Positions 46,348 through 57,254 of a stretch of DNA of 64,000 nt are shown here, in pieces; within the stretch, counting starts at the first letter, position 1, and every line of letters starts with the position of its first letter. The translations under genes and the position numbers were made by a program. A model generated the notes under the pieces. The model searched no databases. It saw only the letters and a list, made by a program, of their open reading frames with translations, and was not told the origin of the DNA. The stretch is taken from NCBI GenBank assembly GCA_047967505.1, contig CM106540.1. One strand, given 5' to 3'. This DNA is from Dipteris shenzhenensis. Lineage: Eukaryota > Polypodiophyta > Polypodiopsida > Gleicheniales.

Positions 46348-47237
46348 GGCAAGGTCTTACCCGAGGGCAGTGTCTAGTGCCTTACAAGTGAAAATATGAG
46401 CAATAAAAATAATCCTTCAAAGCATTTAGAGTAGCAAAGACTTGTAACAAAATTTCATACTACAAATCATAATGAAAATGATGCTTTCACTTGCATGTTT
46501 CATAGAGGTGGCTAAATGAAAGTATTCCAAGCAAATCCAGGTATAGCAGCTTAAAGTAAAGCTGTAGCCACAGTTGTACTAATGCTATTCAACACTTTAA
46601 AACATCAGAAATGCTAAAGTAGCATCCAATGTAGCATCAAACTCACAACATTGTCAAAACTGTCCAAAATAGAGACCAGAACTTGGAGGGTGCAATTCTC
46701 ACAGCTCATAGCTCTATTCAAGGAGATTTTTATGTAGGAAGAAGGGTCTTATACCAGAGAAGGGCTACCAGCAAGGAGGGGCGAAATGTTGCACCAGGTC
46801 GCCATAGCTAGGCTTGAGAAGATAGACTAGTTTTTCATCGTTTTCTCCTCTAGCTCTTGTCCAAATGAGCTCAGATTTCAGTAACAACTTTCTCTCAGTG
46901 TTGTCCAACATGGGCTTAGAGGAATTTGCAGATAGGTAAGTATAGAGGCAGCATTGCATGAAATTTTATCAAAGAGTGTGAGTGTTTGCGTTGCACGTAC
47001 AATCGAAATTTCTCTAAATGCTTGCAACTGGAAGTTTGCCCATACGTGAGGAGTTTGCAACTCAAAGGGTTTGGGCAATGGTCGCTTGAATGCAGAGAAC
47101 AGAGCTCTCAAAGATTTGGGGAAGAAGGAGGAAAATGGAGGAGATGAAGAAGTTTTGAGAAACTAGTAGTTTTATGCTAGAGATAGCATCTAATGCTAGA
47201 CTAGGCTAGATCTAGAACCTGGAGCTTTGATACCAAG

Positions 47238-47566
47238 TGTAGAATCCTGTAGGATAGAATAGATGCATCTTGCAAGAGGTGTGAGAGCACAATGAAAGAA
47301 AGATGATTGTGAGAGAGAGGTCTCTCTCTTATAGAAAGGGGGAGAAGGTAATACCTTCCCTACATAAGTGGCAATCAGCCCCTACATTAGTGGGAATCAA
47401 TCCCTACATCAGTGGGATTGCCTTTGTCTTACATCATCACTTAGGTCACACACTAGACACATCATAGCACTTGATGTGTCTTTACAACACACACAAACAC
47501 ACATGTGACTCCCTTAGATGCACACATGCACCATAGAGCAAGCCCTTGATCATACTTATCCCAACA
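47238..47566 (-). repeat. 5' LTR of the non-autonomous element
   Basis: 329 bases with the same ends as its partner, followed on the minus strand by the initiator-tRNA primer-binding site. Confidence 0.93.
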
Positions 47567-47571
47567 GAGAT

Positions 47572-48290
47572 GTCTTTTCATATTTCTTACTACCAAGCAA
47601 TATTTTGACCTTCATTCCTTCTTTATCAAGGGATAAGCGACTCTAGCAATGAATGTCCTCATGCACTTCAAAATCGTTAACCCATTGCTATATTAAAGAA
47701 CTCAAGATTTTAAGTCACTCACCCATGGGAATGATGTCTTGTTTTGATGGTTGGTTTCTTCCCTCAATCCATGATGCAATAGAGAAATGCTCGTGGGAGC
47801 ATTTTCTTGTGTTAGTGGCATCAACTACATTCCATTTTTTGTATGCATGAAAATGACTAAGTGTAATTCTTTGTGTCAAGGTATGAGGGGTTGAAAACCA
47901 CACTGGAAAACGACGGACAACAACTAATCTTCCTTTTGCCATCTCAGCAAATCGACTTTCCGAGCCATCTTCTAAGACCAATGGTGTTTGGTCCAGCTTA
48001 CAATATTGATGGTTACCCGTTGGGTGTATTGATTGTAATTGTCCTAACTCCCAACCTTGACTTAGAGAAAGGTACCAAGTTGCCATAACTTTAAATGTGT
48101 GGCGATTTGTAAGATTAAAATAGTCCTTCCTCTACCACCCGTAGAATTTAGGGCCTTACTTGAATGCGTCAAGACGCCCCGCAAAACTGTGTACAAAATA
48201 GACGCCCGCGGCCCAACAAAACGTTCGACTCGCCACACCGACTGCATGTTGAATGTCGGCATTGTATAACACGATATCATCATCTGTGTT
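47572..48290. other. Upstream region of the small secreted protein gene
   Basis: Open frames on both strands (for example plus 47873-48088, with FGPAYNIDGYPLGVLIVIV) show no family I recognise. A TATA-like GTATAA near 48262 lies about 100 bases before the ATG at 48364 and could be its promoter. Confidence 0.4.
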
Positions 48291-48363
48291 TAATCTCCAT
48301 CTCGATTTCGATTAGCAAGCAAACATTTGTGAACTCACAAGCTAGCAGCTCCGAACAATCAAA

Positions 48364-48849
48364 ATGGGTCGAGTCGTCACAGTAGCAAGCATGTGTGCTG
48401 CCGTCGTTGTGTGTCTCTGCACCTACTCTCTGTCGACAGGTAACGTTTCCTTCACCGATGCAGTTACGTTTCATATGCAAACCTCGCGTTCTTACTCTTT
48501 TCTGCTGGAGCAGCTGCTAGCATGGTTTTGGACTGATTTCTGCTTGTTTACAGATGCGGCGCCTATATGCATTTGCCATGGTACGCCGTGGTGCACGATG
48601 ATTGATATCCAGTCCGTCACAACAGCCAATCCTGCTAATCCCACTGACAGTTATTACGTGCACGTCAAGAATCTCTGTGGTTCCTGCTTGGCCAACTGGT
48701 TGTCCGTCGAAGGAAGCACACCGGGTAATCCCACTCTTATAAAGGGCCAAGATAGTCTGCAGCCATATCAGGCCGTTACATATGGACCCGTGTTCGGCTC
48801 TCCACGGAACCATCCTGTTACCCAAGTGAATTACACTTGTATCTACTGA
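48364..48849 (+). CDS. Small secreted cysteine-rich protein, possibly TPD1-like
   Basis: Two exons: 48364-48439 and 48554-48849, with a GT-AG intron at 48440-48553 (T-rich before TTTACAG). The intron is 114 bases, a multiple of three without stops, so the unspliced frame also stays open. The spliced protein has 123 residues. Residues 1 to about 27 are a signal peptide (VASMCAAVVVCLCTYSLST). The mature part has Cys in CICHGTPWC, VKNLCGSC and at the end (VNYTC), plus YYVHVKNLC and LQPYQAVTYG blocks. This Y.V.V.N.C..C...(about 35 residues)...L.P...V.Y layout recalls TAPETUM DETERMINANT1-like secreted ligands, which act on receptor kinases during anther and other development. The match is by pattern only, and fewer cysteines are seen than in classic members. 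No damage is visible, so it is likely functional. Confidence 0.7.
   Translation: MGRVVTVASMCAAVVVCLCTYSLSTGNVSFTDAVTFHMQTSRSYSFLLEQLLAWFWTDFCLFTDAAPICICHGTPWCTMIDIQSVTTANPANPTDSYYVHVKNLCGSCLANWLSVEGSTPGNPTLIKGQDSLQPYQAVTYGPVFGSPRNHPVTQVNYTCIY
48440..48553 (+). other. Intron of the small secreted protein gene
   Basis: Donor CAG/GTAACG and acceptor TGCTTGTTTACAG/AT fit plant consensus. Removing it joins the signal peptide directly to the cysteine-rich domain. Retaining it would add 38 residues that contain no conserved feature. Confidence 0.75.
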
Positions 48850-48939
48850 TGATGATGAGGATGCCTTATTACCTTTGAAGGATGCGACTACATAATCATT
48901 TTGCCAGTCGATTGGAATTTTTTGTTATAATAATCCACA

Positions 48940-49012
48940 CCTCTCTCTCTCTCTGTCTCTGTCTCTCGCTCTCTCTCTGGCTCGCTCTCTCGCTCTCGCT
49001 CTCCCTTCCCAT
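48940..49012. repeat. CT microsatellite
   Basis: An interrupted run of CTCTCT/CTCGCT units about 100 bases after the stop of the secreted protein gene. Confidence 0.9.
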
Positions 49013-49856
49013 CCATGACTAAGTCTGCAAACATGAATACATGAAGGGACATATTGTGTGAGTGCTTGTCCATTTGGAATGATAATCAATGGCTACGAGC
49101 TTGTTAGCAGTAAGGTAAATACATCTTTGGGACACCTGGAGGTACGCTCTCCTTCATCGTGCCGCAATTGAAGATTGTGAAAGTCGCCTTGTGCCGCAAT
49201 TGAAGATTGTGAAAGCGAAGGCGATTGATCGAAATGGGGGCCTTCCCATTGAAGTGAAACTTCAATTCCCTAATAAATAGCATAAATGATTTCTCGAATT
49301 GTGGGCTCATGCCTAAAATATCTATCGATAGTTATAAAACTAAATATTTTATGTCATCGATGAGGGCTCATGCCTAGAAAGTTTAAAAAAGATAAGACCC
49401 TCGAAACAAAAAGTCTCTTAGCATGTGCTAGCAAGGTGGATTTGTTTCCTTGTACATCAAGGCTCCAAGGCCTATGGCAATAAAGATGACTTATACTACA
49501 TCAAATTTTATGTTGGCAAGAAGATGTTATGTAGAATTTCAACATAGAGGTAGTTGTGAAGTGGAAAGCACTCTGGAGTACCCTTATAGTGGCCAAGGAT
49601 GTAATTATTACTTCTTTAATGCTAGTAAAGGTGAATGCTAGATTCAAAAATTTTTTAGGAATAGAGGTTATGTGGAAGTTGAAGGTGGAGAGGGGTGTGG
49701 AGTAGAAATGAGTTGGGGATTATCACCATCATGTTCAAGAATGTAATTGTCGATAACTTAAGAGAAATACCTTGAAGATCTATAACTTTCACCTCTACTA
49801 GTTGATGGAAGGTTTCATAAAGATGAAGAATATCAATAACTCTCACTTGGAGGTGT
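49013..49856. other. Intergenic stretch with one small Cys-containing frame
   Basis: A direct duplication of about 35 bases (GTGCCGCAATTGAAGATTGT units at about 49159 and 49193) is present. A small plus-strand frame at 49450-49641 ends GSCEVESTLEYPYSGQGC and NASKGEC with several cysteines. I do not recognise it and it has no signal peptide. Nothing else is seen. Confidence 0.4.
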
Positions 49857-49929
49857 TTCCATTATTTGCATTGGCCTCCAGCAAACACCTTAAGTGCTAG
49901 CTGCAGTGATGGGCATAGGAACCCTCTCT

Positions 49930-50880
49930 TTCCCTCCCTTCTCTTATTCCCTCTTCTTCCCCTTTTTTCCTCTTTCCTTCTCTTATGCTTATGCTTATGC
50001 TTTTCCTTCTCTTATGCTTATGCTCTTTTCCTCTCTTCTTTTTCTTCCCTCTCTTCTCTTTTCCCCTCTTCCTTATCTTCTTTTCATAAGCATATGCCTA
50101 TGCCTATGCTTATGCTTATGCATGATCATATGCTTATATGCTCATGCATAAGCATAAGCATATGTCTCCTTCTCCTTCTCCTTCTCCTTCTCCTTTCCTT
50201 CCCTTCTTTTCCCCTCTCCTTCAATCTCTTTTTCTCCTCTTTTCATAGCATATGTATTTGCCTATGCTTATGCTTATGCATGAGCATATGCTCATATCCT
50301 CATGCATAAGCACAAGCATATGCTTTCTCTCTTTTTCTCTTATGCTCATATGCTCATGCATAAGCATAAGCATATGCTTTCTTTCTTTTTCTCTTATGCT
50401 ATTTTCCCCTCTTCCTTCTCTTATGCTTATGCTCTTTTTCTCTCTTCCTTATCTTCTTTTCATAAGCATATGCCTATGCCTATGCTTATGCTTATGCATG
50501 AGCATAGGCATAGGCATATGCTCATGCATAAGCATAATCATATGTCTCCTTCTCCTTCTCCTTCACTTTTCCTTCTCTTCTTTCCTTTCTCCTTCAATCT
50601 CTTTTTCTCCTCTTATGCTCTTTACCCCTCTTCTTTTTTCCCTCTTTTCAATCTCTTTTTCCCCTTTTTCAATCTCTTTTCCCCTCTTCCTTCTCTTATG
50701 CTTATGCTCTTTTTCCCTCTTCCTTCTCTTATGCTTATGCTCTTTTCCTCTCGTATTGTTCCCCTCTTTCTCCTCCTCCTTTCTTCTCTTCTTTTTCCCT
50801 CTTTTCAATCTCTTTTTCCCTCGTTTCAATCTCTTTTCCCCTCTTCCTTCTCTTATGCTTATGCTCTTTTTCCCTCTGGC
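49930..50880. repeat. C/T-rich tract with CTTATG repeats
   Basis: Low-complexity TTCTCTTATGCTTATGC-type sequence, the counterpart of the left element's 5905-7790, but without the long 32-base-arm hairpins. Long open frames here are repeat artefacts. Confidence 0.88.
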
Positions 50881-50907
50881 TTTGCTAGTAACCCATGGAT
50901 TTGTCAG

Positions 50908-52627
50908 GAGTCCTGACGAGTTTGTTGCACAGATGACCGATGCAGAGGTAGCAAGATTCTTCTCTCTCCTATCCCAGAGGACCTCATCAAATCCCTCTCC
51001 TACACCAATGGTTGGACCTATTGTCCAGCCATCCCCTCTAGCCCCTTTGACTGAGGGGTCATCACTTGGGCCTGCCCACCATAAGGGAAGGAAGAGTAGG
51101 AAGGGTCACTTATGTTGTGCTGACTCAAGAGGAGTATACGTGTCAGCATACTCACATCCCTATAGGTCTCCACTTGGTCCCAAGACCCAGTACCAGTCAG
51201 GTCCCTTGCTCTCTCCTACTCCCATTGCTACTCCTCACTCCGTAACCGCTCGCAGTAACACCACTTGCTCTAACTCTACCACTACCATGATTCCTCCTTA
51301 CCCGGTCGAGGACCTATCCTATGAAATCACGATTGTTGGAGAGATAATAGAAAATAGAAAGGACTCAGCAGTGATGGCCACCATGAGGCGGTTGATGAGC
51401 CACCACTTCAGGAGCGGCATAGCTACTGACTGGCGGTACCAAGATGACCAAAAGAAGCAGGAAGTCATCGATGAATTGAAAAGACAATATCCTAACCCCC
51501 AAATTGGGAGTTCAATTTAGATTACATGAAAGAGTGCATGGGGGTCCTCTTGAAGCATCGTAGGTCAACCTTGTGTACTTACATCACAAAGGGGAAGGCT
51601 AAACCCAGCTGGGCAAAGAAAGCTGATTGGAAGTTTTTCAAAGGAGGGCTACGAGGAGACGGTTGGACTCCGTAGGTACTTCGCACTTTGGTGCAGGCAG
51701 ATGGTTGGCATTCGAGGCAACCATGGTAAGTCTACTTCTTCTCATTTAATGTATTGTTCTATTTGTTTTACTACATATTGCATGCACTTTATCTAACTCT
51801 CGTAAATTGGGCCCACAGCAAGTTGTGATGGGTCGCCTTCCCACACACACACAGATGAGATGCGGGTTTTGCATGGGAAAGAGTGCATGGGGGTCCCCTT
51901 GAAGCATCGTAGGTCAACCTTGTGTACTTACATCACAAAGGGAAAGGCTAAACCCAACTGGGCAGACAAAGCTGATTGGAAGTTTTTTAAGAAGCAGTAC
52001 AGGGACCACCATTCCGAACTATTTGAGGATCAGAGGAGGGCTACGAGGAGACGGTTAGACTCTATAGGTACTTTGCACTTTGGTGCAAGTAGACGGTTGG
52101 CATTCGAGGCAACCATGGTAAGTCTTCTTCTTCTCATTTAATGTATTGTTCTATTTGTTTTACTACATATTGCATGCAGTTTATCTAACTCTCATAAATT
52201 GGGCCCACAGCAAGCTGTGATGGGTTGCCTTCCCACACACACAAAGATGAAACACGGGTTTCACATGGGAACAAAGCCATGGTTTATTGAGCAGGAGGCA
52301 TTGGAAGCGACGGTCGATTGGGCTAAGGTGGTTGTTTGCATGGTATAAGTCTACTCCTACTTGTAATCTCACTTTTTAAACTATTTTATTCTTTAAGTTC
52401 CAATCTAATTTTCAATTAATATGGTTTCACTCTTAGAATCAAAGCTCGAACGTCTTAGAATTAATATGGTGAGCAGTGATGACGAGGGATTAGGCTTATA
52501 CGGCTTCGATGAGGGCCAAGGATCAGGCGTAGCACATGAGGGCCAGGGATTAGGCACAACTCATGAGGGCTAGGGATCAAGCCAGCACAACAAGGACGAG
52601 GACGAGGATGATGATTCGGATGAGTAG
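50908..52627 (+). pseudogene. TNPA-type CACTA gene, more complete copy
   Basis: An acceptor (GTCAG at 50903-50907) opens an exon reading SPDEFVAQMTDAEVARFFSLLSQ. A Pro/Ser-rich stretch follows, then YPVEDLSYEITIVGE, MRRLMSHHFRSGIATDW and QKKQEVIDELKRQYPNP. After a frame break near 51515 comes YMKECMGVLLKHRRSTLC, TYITKGKAKP and KADWKFFKKQYRDHH, RLAFEATM, an intron-like segment, and a block matching the left copy's HLPTDAETRR. The protein ends in an acidic DEDEDDDSDE tail with a stop at 52625. The exon block is tandemly duplicated. In known CACTA elements this class of protein binds the subterminal repeats and helps assemble the transposition complex. Confidence 0.65.
51528..52230. repeat. 349-base tandem duplication of TNPA-type exons
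   Basis: Sequence from 51528 (GAAAGAGTGCATGG) recurs from 51877. The first copy lacks about 53 bases encoding the KKQYRDHHSELFEDQ segment. Both copies include the following splice donor (ATGGTAAGTC) and the next intron. Confidence 0.88.
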
Positions 52628-52870
52628 TAGTAGTAGTAGTATTAGTGGTAGTTTGCATATACTTCACCATGTATATGCTTTTGTATGTCGGCTCGTTTGA
52701 GCAATTTCGTATCACCCTTTTCGAAAGGGTAATTTTGCAACAAACAATGTTATATATCTTCGACATGTATATGCTCTTGTCACTTGGCTCGTTTGAGCGA
52801 TTTTGTATCATCCTTTTCACAAGGGAAATTTTGTAACAAAAAACATTCTTTTGTAATTACCAAAAAAAAC

Positions 52871-52920
52871 ATTAGTGGGGCAAAACAAGGCTTGCTGTGG
52901 CCTTGTTTAGTCCCACTAAT
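52871..52920. repeat. Subterminal hairpin, right
   Basis: ATTAGTGGG (52871-52879) pairs with CCCACTAAT (52912-52920), with partial pairing further in. It is the counterpart of 5097-5145 in the left element. Confidence 0.65.
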
Positions 52921-52938
52921 GTTTTTTAAAGCTTTTGT

Positions 52939-53070
52939 TAATCATCGCTATATAGAAACGTTTACCAGTGTCGCTATATAGCGATATTTACTAGTGTTGC
53001 TATATAGCGACGTTTACCAGTGTTGCTATATAGCGACGTTTACCAATGTTGCTATATAGCAACACTAATA
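52939..53070. repeat. Palindromic subterminal repeats, right
   Basis: Five copies of the TCGCTATATAGCGA palindrome, more degenerate than on the left (TTGCTATATAGC variants), spaced about 27 bases. They face the right terminus. Confidence 0.82.
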
Positions 53071-53155
53071 TAGTGACCATTCTTTTTTGATGCTAATAGC
53101 GACATAAATACCGACCTTTGCACCCATCCAAAAAAAACTTTTTGGTGTAAAAAGG

Positions 53156-53194
53156 TCAGTATTTCCATCGGAAAAGGGCCTGTGCCTTGTAGTG
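53156..53194 (-). repeat. CACTA terminal inverted repeat, right
   Basis: The reverse complement begins CACTACAAGGCACAGGCC and matches the left terminus at 35 of 39 positions. Confidence 0.86.
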
Positions 53195-55268
53195 ACTCCA
53201 CTCAATCATTAGTTACTAAGCCCCAAACTTTTGCTCAATGTGTAACATTATGCCACTCATCTCTACCTATTGACAATGAAAAGATGACCAACATATGGAA
53301 AGAGTTTGTTGAATTCAACATATTATAGGTGGTGTATATGGAGTGTATATGTACACCATTTGATTGAATGATATATTACATGGTATAAAGATACACCATG
53401 TGTTTAGAATAAGGAATAGAATATGGTACATTATGCTTCTAAATCTCATTCAAAGTCATTAAATTTGGTATTACATTTTAATATAATGGGTCAAGTCTAC
53501 CCAAATGATATTTAATATGTGTAAGGCTACCATCAAGAATTGTGATAGATTTTCCAGCATCACAACTATGCTTTTTTTAATGAGTTCAAGTCCTTGACTT
53601 CCAACAATGAATAATGCTACTCACTTCTAGATTTGTCAAGCCCTCTTTGTTTGGAACCCATTCAGTTTCTTTTGCAAGAAACTATCATAGAATTCTTGTA
53701 TATTGTTTTCTCAAAGGCTTTGGTTTATACCATAAAGCTATGAATGTTGTAATAATTTCCATGTCATCCCTTGCTATCCAAGAAACCTTTTTCACACAAA
53801 TTGGGCAAGCTTGGTCATCAACTTTGATTCTAGATGAGATGCCCAAATTGCAACAAAAATACTCTCTTGAATGTCATCAATTGCTATAAAGCCTGGTAAG
53901 GGCTTCTCACCCTTCCTACCATGCCACATTATCGATGAGGTAAATGGCATTGCTAAGCTTCTTCCACATCTATTGCCACATTTCTATCTAATGCAAATCC
54001 CCATGATTTAAAGTATTAAATGCTCATTAATTTCTTATCATTTTAAAGATTCAAGAAGTGCCTCATGTGGCTTGATTATCTCTAAATTTTACTGGACTAA
54101 TGAGGATATTTTTGCATCACACTCTTAAGATATATCATCAATGTCAAGTGTTTTGTTTTTATGTGCAAACAAATCTAGTAACTTCCTCTAATAGGGTCAG
54201 ACATTATAATAAATCGATATGCCTTACTCCATAAATGATCTTGGTCCAATGGACCACTAGCTACCATTGCATCGTTGGAGTATTTTCATGCATGCTAAAC
54301 TATAAGGAGTGTGAATTCGTATGCCTTATTAGTGCATCATATCATTTATTTAAATATGATTGTATGAATGCTCTTTGATCTACCACCCTCTCTAGGATAG
54401 CCATTTCTGATTCTTTCTTTTAAGAACCTTGAATTCTTTTTCCAATTAAATATAAAATATCATCCATAGTCAAAGTGTCCCTTGACTTCCACTCTCTATT
54501 GATAACACTAATATTTCTTCTATGTCTTCATGTGTATGGACGTCAAGAAGAAAACCAACTTCTACTTCTTCAAAAAGTTTTAAACGAAGCGATATAAATT
54601 ATAAGCTAAACATATATTCATTTTTTTATCCTCTCATGCAATTATTAACTTGTATACTACATAAGATTTGAGGTAAACATCCATGTGTATCTTTGACCTT
54701 TCGTATTACTTTCAGGATGGATGTTGCCTCTTTGTAACTATTGTGTCCATGAAAAACATCAATCCACACATTGCAAAAGATTCAATATTCATGTCCTCAA
54801 TTTCCATAGAAGTGTGGTTAGTCCACAGTTACCTTCCAACAGATGTGGAATGCAATTATACTTTGGCAAAGCTATTGTGTTTTGATCCACGCTATCAATG
54901 GTTATGCACATGTGATTGATATTCAAAATAGATTCCTTCTCCAATAATCATAAAACATTGTGTCATCTTGCAAATGATATAAATAGTAAGTGGATTTTAT
55001 ATATCTCTCAAATTTTCTCACATTTACTATGTTGAATGGAAATTTTCAATAATTCATGACATGTCTTGCATTTTGACATCCTTTTCTTTAGTGGTGTTTT
55101 GACATGGAAAACTTTTCCATGACAAATTTTATAGAATATTGACCTTGAAATATTTAGTTTTCCTTTGTCTTGTAACAATATCCAGCACTCCTAAAGGAAG
55201 GTGATGTAGGCATTCTACACTTCCATCAAGCATTGTCTGATGAAGAACAGTTGTGGCGATGCATGGCC
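53195..55268. other. No gene recognised
   Basis: A/T-rich sequence. Frames at 53614-53889 and 54683-54919 (plus) have no family motif. I could not find a continuation of the LINE that flanks the left CACTA terminus. Confidence 0.4.
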
Positions 55269-55409
55269 TATTGAGATGAAGAGGAAGAGGAAGATGAGAG
55301 AGAGACACAAGATTTGATCCTAAATTAGTGATTCTATTCATATATCATAGGAATATATATAGTGGAGGGCTAGGTTGAGAGTTAGGGCTAGCTATATATA
55401 GCTCTAACA
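55269..55409 (-). repeat. LTR with polypurine tract, minus strand
   Basis: On the minus strand AGTGGGGG (polypurine) precedes TGTTAGAGC at 55409, and the LTR runs to about 55269. It is therefore the 3' LTR of a minus-strand element whose interior lies to the right. It is related to 44859-44996 but that one is a 5' LTR, so the two do not bound one element. Confidence 0.6.
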
Positions 55410-57250
55410 CCCCCACTAAAACTAGACTCTAGCTGCAGATGAAAAATCCCCTTGTGGAGTACAAGGGAAAAACCTGAGGTACTATGTGTGTGTGTGTGTG
55501 TGTGTGCCTTCACTCGTAGTTCTCTGTAGCAGGAGAGGAAGAGAGAAAGAGAGGGAAGAGATAGAGAATAAGTGAAAGCAGCCCCATGACGAATCAAGTT
55601 GCAGTAGCCATCCACAATGGAACTTCTTATCTAGAACCACTTTTGCAATTTTGGAAAGATAGGCATAAGACCTTGCAACAAGATTACGATGAGGTTGTGC
55701 ACGAGCTTGCAATGGCTTTTGAAAGTTTTGAAAAGTAGTCCATCTGGGTGAGAGAGGTCCAAACTAGCCTTGGAGGTCTTAGAAATGGCCCATCTTGATG
55801 TTATTGATCAATTTAAGTAGCTTCAAAAGATGCTGAGGGAATCAGATCAAGTTGTTGCATGAAGTGAGCAAAGAGTGGAGGAGATCAAGGAGAACATCTG
55901 CAGCCTTAGGATGAGGAAGGAAGAAATCAAGAAGCAACTTTTATGTACAGAGTCATACTATGGTATTGATGGCTACAATAGTTAAATTGGATGCAAGTTA
56001 TGCAGAATGGTCCAAAATGCTCTATTTACAAGATCCACATCATAGATGACTGCATGGTCTGATGGCCTTTATGCTACCACCTTATGCATGCTTTTTGTTT
56101 TGGGGTGTTTGTGGATGGAATCTTGGCATGTAGTTTTGTAAGGTGCCACTGCCTAGGTCATGGAGAGATCAAATGTGCCTACGTGCTATAGGTATCAGAT
56201 GATATGGCCTATAAATACACGCACCAAGGTCTTTGGACTTGGAGAAACTCAATTTGACATTTGGGCAAAAATTGCAAAGTAACAAGGAGCTTGAAGTGAG
56301 GAAGCGGAGCCCGACTCCTGCGAACAAAAGGAGCCTGCAAAGAGGAACCAGTCCCCTTTAAGAAAGGAGCAAGAAGGGCTGAGCCTACAACTAGGGAGCT
56401 CAAAGAAAGGAAAGAGGAAGTGATATGATGGGAGGGTTCAGCCTCCTGAAGGGAGGAACTAGCCCCCTTCAAGAAAGGAGAAAGGAGGGCTGAGCCTACA
56501 ATCAGGGAGCTCAAAAAGGCGACCTGCTCACAGCAATGTGGAACCAGCCCCATAAAGGAAATGAGTCTTTGAGGTGTAATCTATGTAATTTGTATATAAT
56601 CTATTGAATTATTAACATTCTCCAAATTTTACTTCGGCAATGTATCTATTTTAGGATAGCACTTTGCAGCAATGCGACTTGTTTAATATAGCATTGGTTG
56701 TTGGTTGCAGCTTGGAGGTTAATTGCACACTAGAATTAATTGCCACTACCGTGATGGTTGATTGCACACTAGGATTAATTACCACCATCTGGTGGTTTTC
56801 TTCTCTTATTACAAGATGAATGGCATACAATCCATTCGTTTATTATTTGTGGTCACCAGCTCGGTGGCTAAAATCTGACAATAGATAAAGAGAACCAGCC
56901 TAAAAGGGACTATTTTAGTACAACACTTTACAGCAATATAATCCAAGTTTGGGATAGCACGGTAGTGTAGGATAAGAGGTTGCCAGCATGGTGGTTGGTT
57001 GAATGCTAGGGTATTAGTTGCCACCCAGTGCATTGGTTTTCTTTTATTATTACAAGATGAATGGCATACAAATCATTCATTTAGAATTTGTGGATTTGTG
57101 GTCACCAATCTGGTGGTTGAAATATGACCATAGTTAAAGAGAACCAGCCTAAAGGGAACACCATAAACAAATGCATTTTCTAGTAGTTTAATTGCAATTT
57201 TCATGTATTTCCATGCAACCACTACATTGGTTGTGGGAGCTATTTTTCTT
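55410..57250. other. Decayed LTR-element interior with local duplications
   Basis: No intact protein. A GT microsatellite lies at 55485-55506. A 111-base duplication starts at 56345 and 56456. A direct duplication with offset about 241 starts near 56809 and 57050 (ATTACAAGATGAATGGCATACAA). A coiled-coil-like stretch (ESDQVVA...EQRVEEIKENICSL) lies near 55835-55945. Confidence 0.5.
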
Positions 57251-57254
57251 CTGC

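Larger units (their letters stand above)
45474..47566 (-). mobile_element. Complete non-autonomous Copia-type element
   Basis: It is bounded by LTRs of 344 bases (45474-45817) and 329 bases (47238-47566) and flanked by GAGAT duplications at 45469-45473 and 47567-47571. On the minus strand a primer site (TGGTATCAAAGC) follows the 5' LTR at 47237-47224. A polypurine tract (TTGAGGGAGGGTA) precedes the 3' LTR at 45830-45818. The interior of 1420 bases encodes only a gag-like fragment, so it must have relied on proteins from another element. The LTRs differ mainly by a 15-base indel and a few substitutions, so it is younger than Copia C. Confidence 0.93.
49857..53194 (+). mobile_element. CACTA transposon, right element (one end)
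   Basis: The right element is the inverted counterpart of 4822-7850: C/T-rich low complexity, TNPA-type exons, hairpin 52871-52920, subterminal repeats 52939-53070 and the terminus ending CTTGTAGTG at 53194. Similarity to the left copy begins at about 49857 (TTATTTGCATTGGC). TNP2 sequence is absent on this side. The three bases after the end are ACT, versus GCT before the left element. Confidence 0.82.

Noticed and set aside
49866-50900. Long open frames of Leu/Ser/Phe-rich 'membrane' protein
   Set aside because: They are translations of C/T-rich low-complexity DNA, not a real membrane protein. Only the part after 50908 has TNPA-type content.
44859-55409. A single element bounded by the related LTRs at 44859-44996 and 55269-55409
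   Set aside because: The left one is followed by a primer site and the right one preceded by a polypurine tract in the arrangement that puts each element's interior outside this interval. They belong to two elements.
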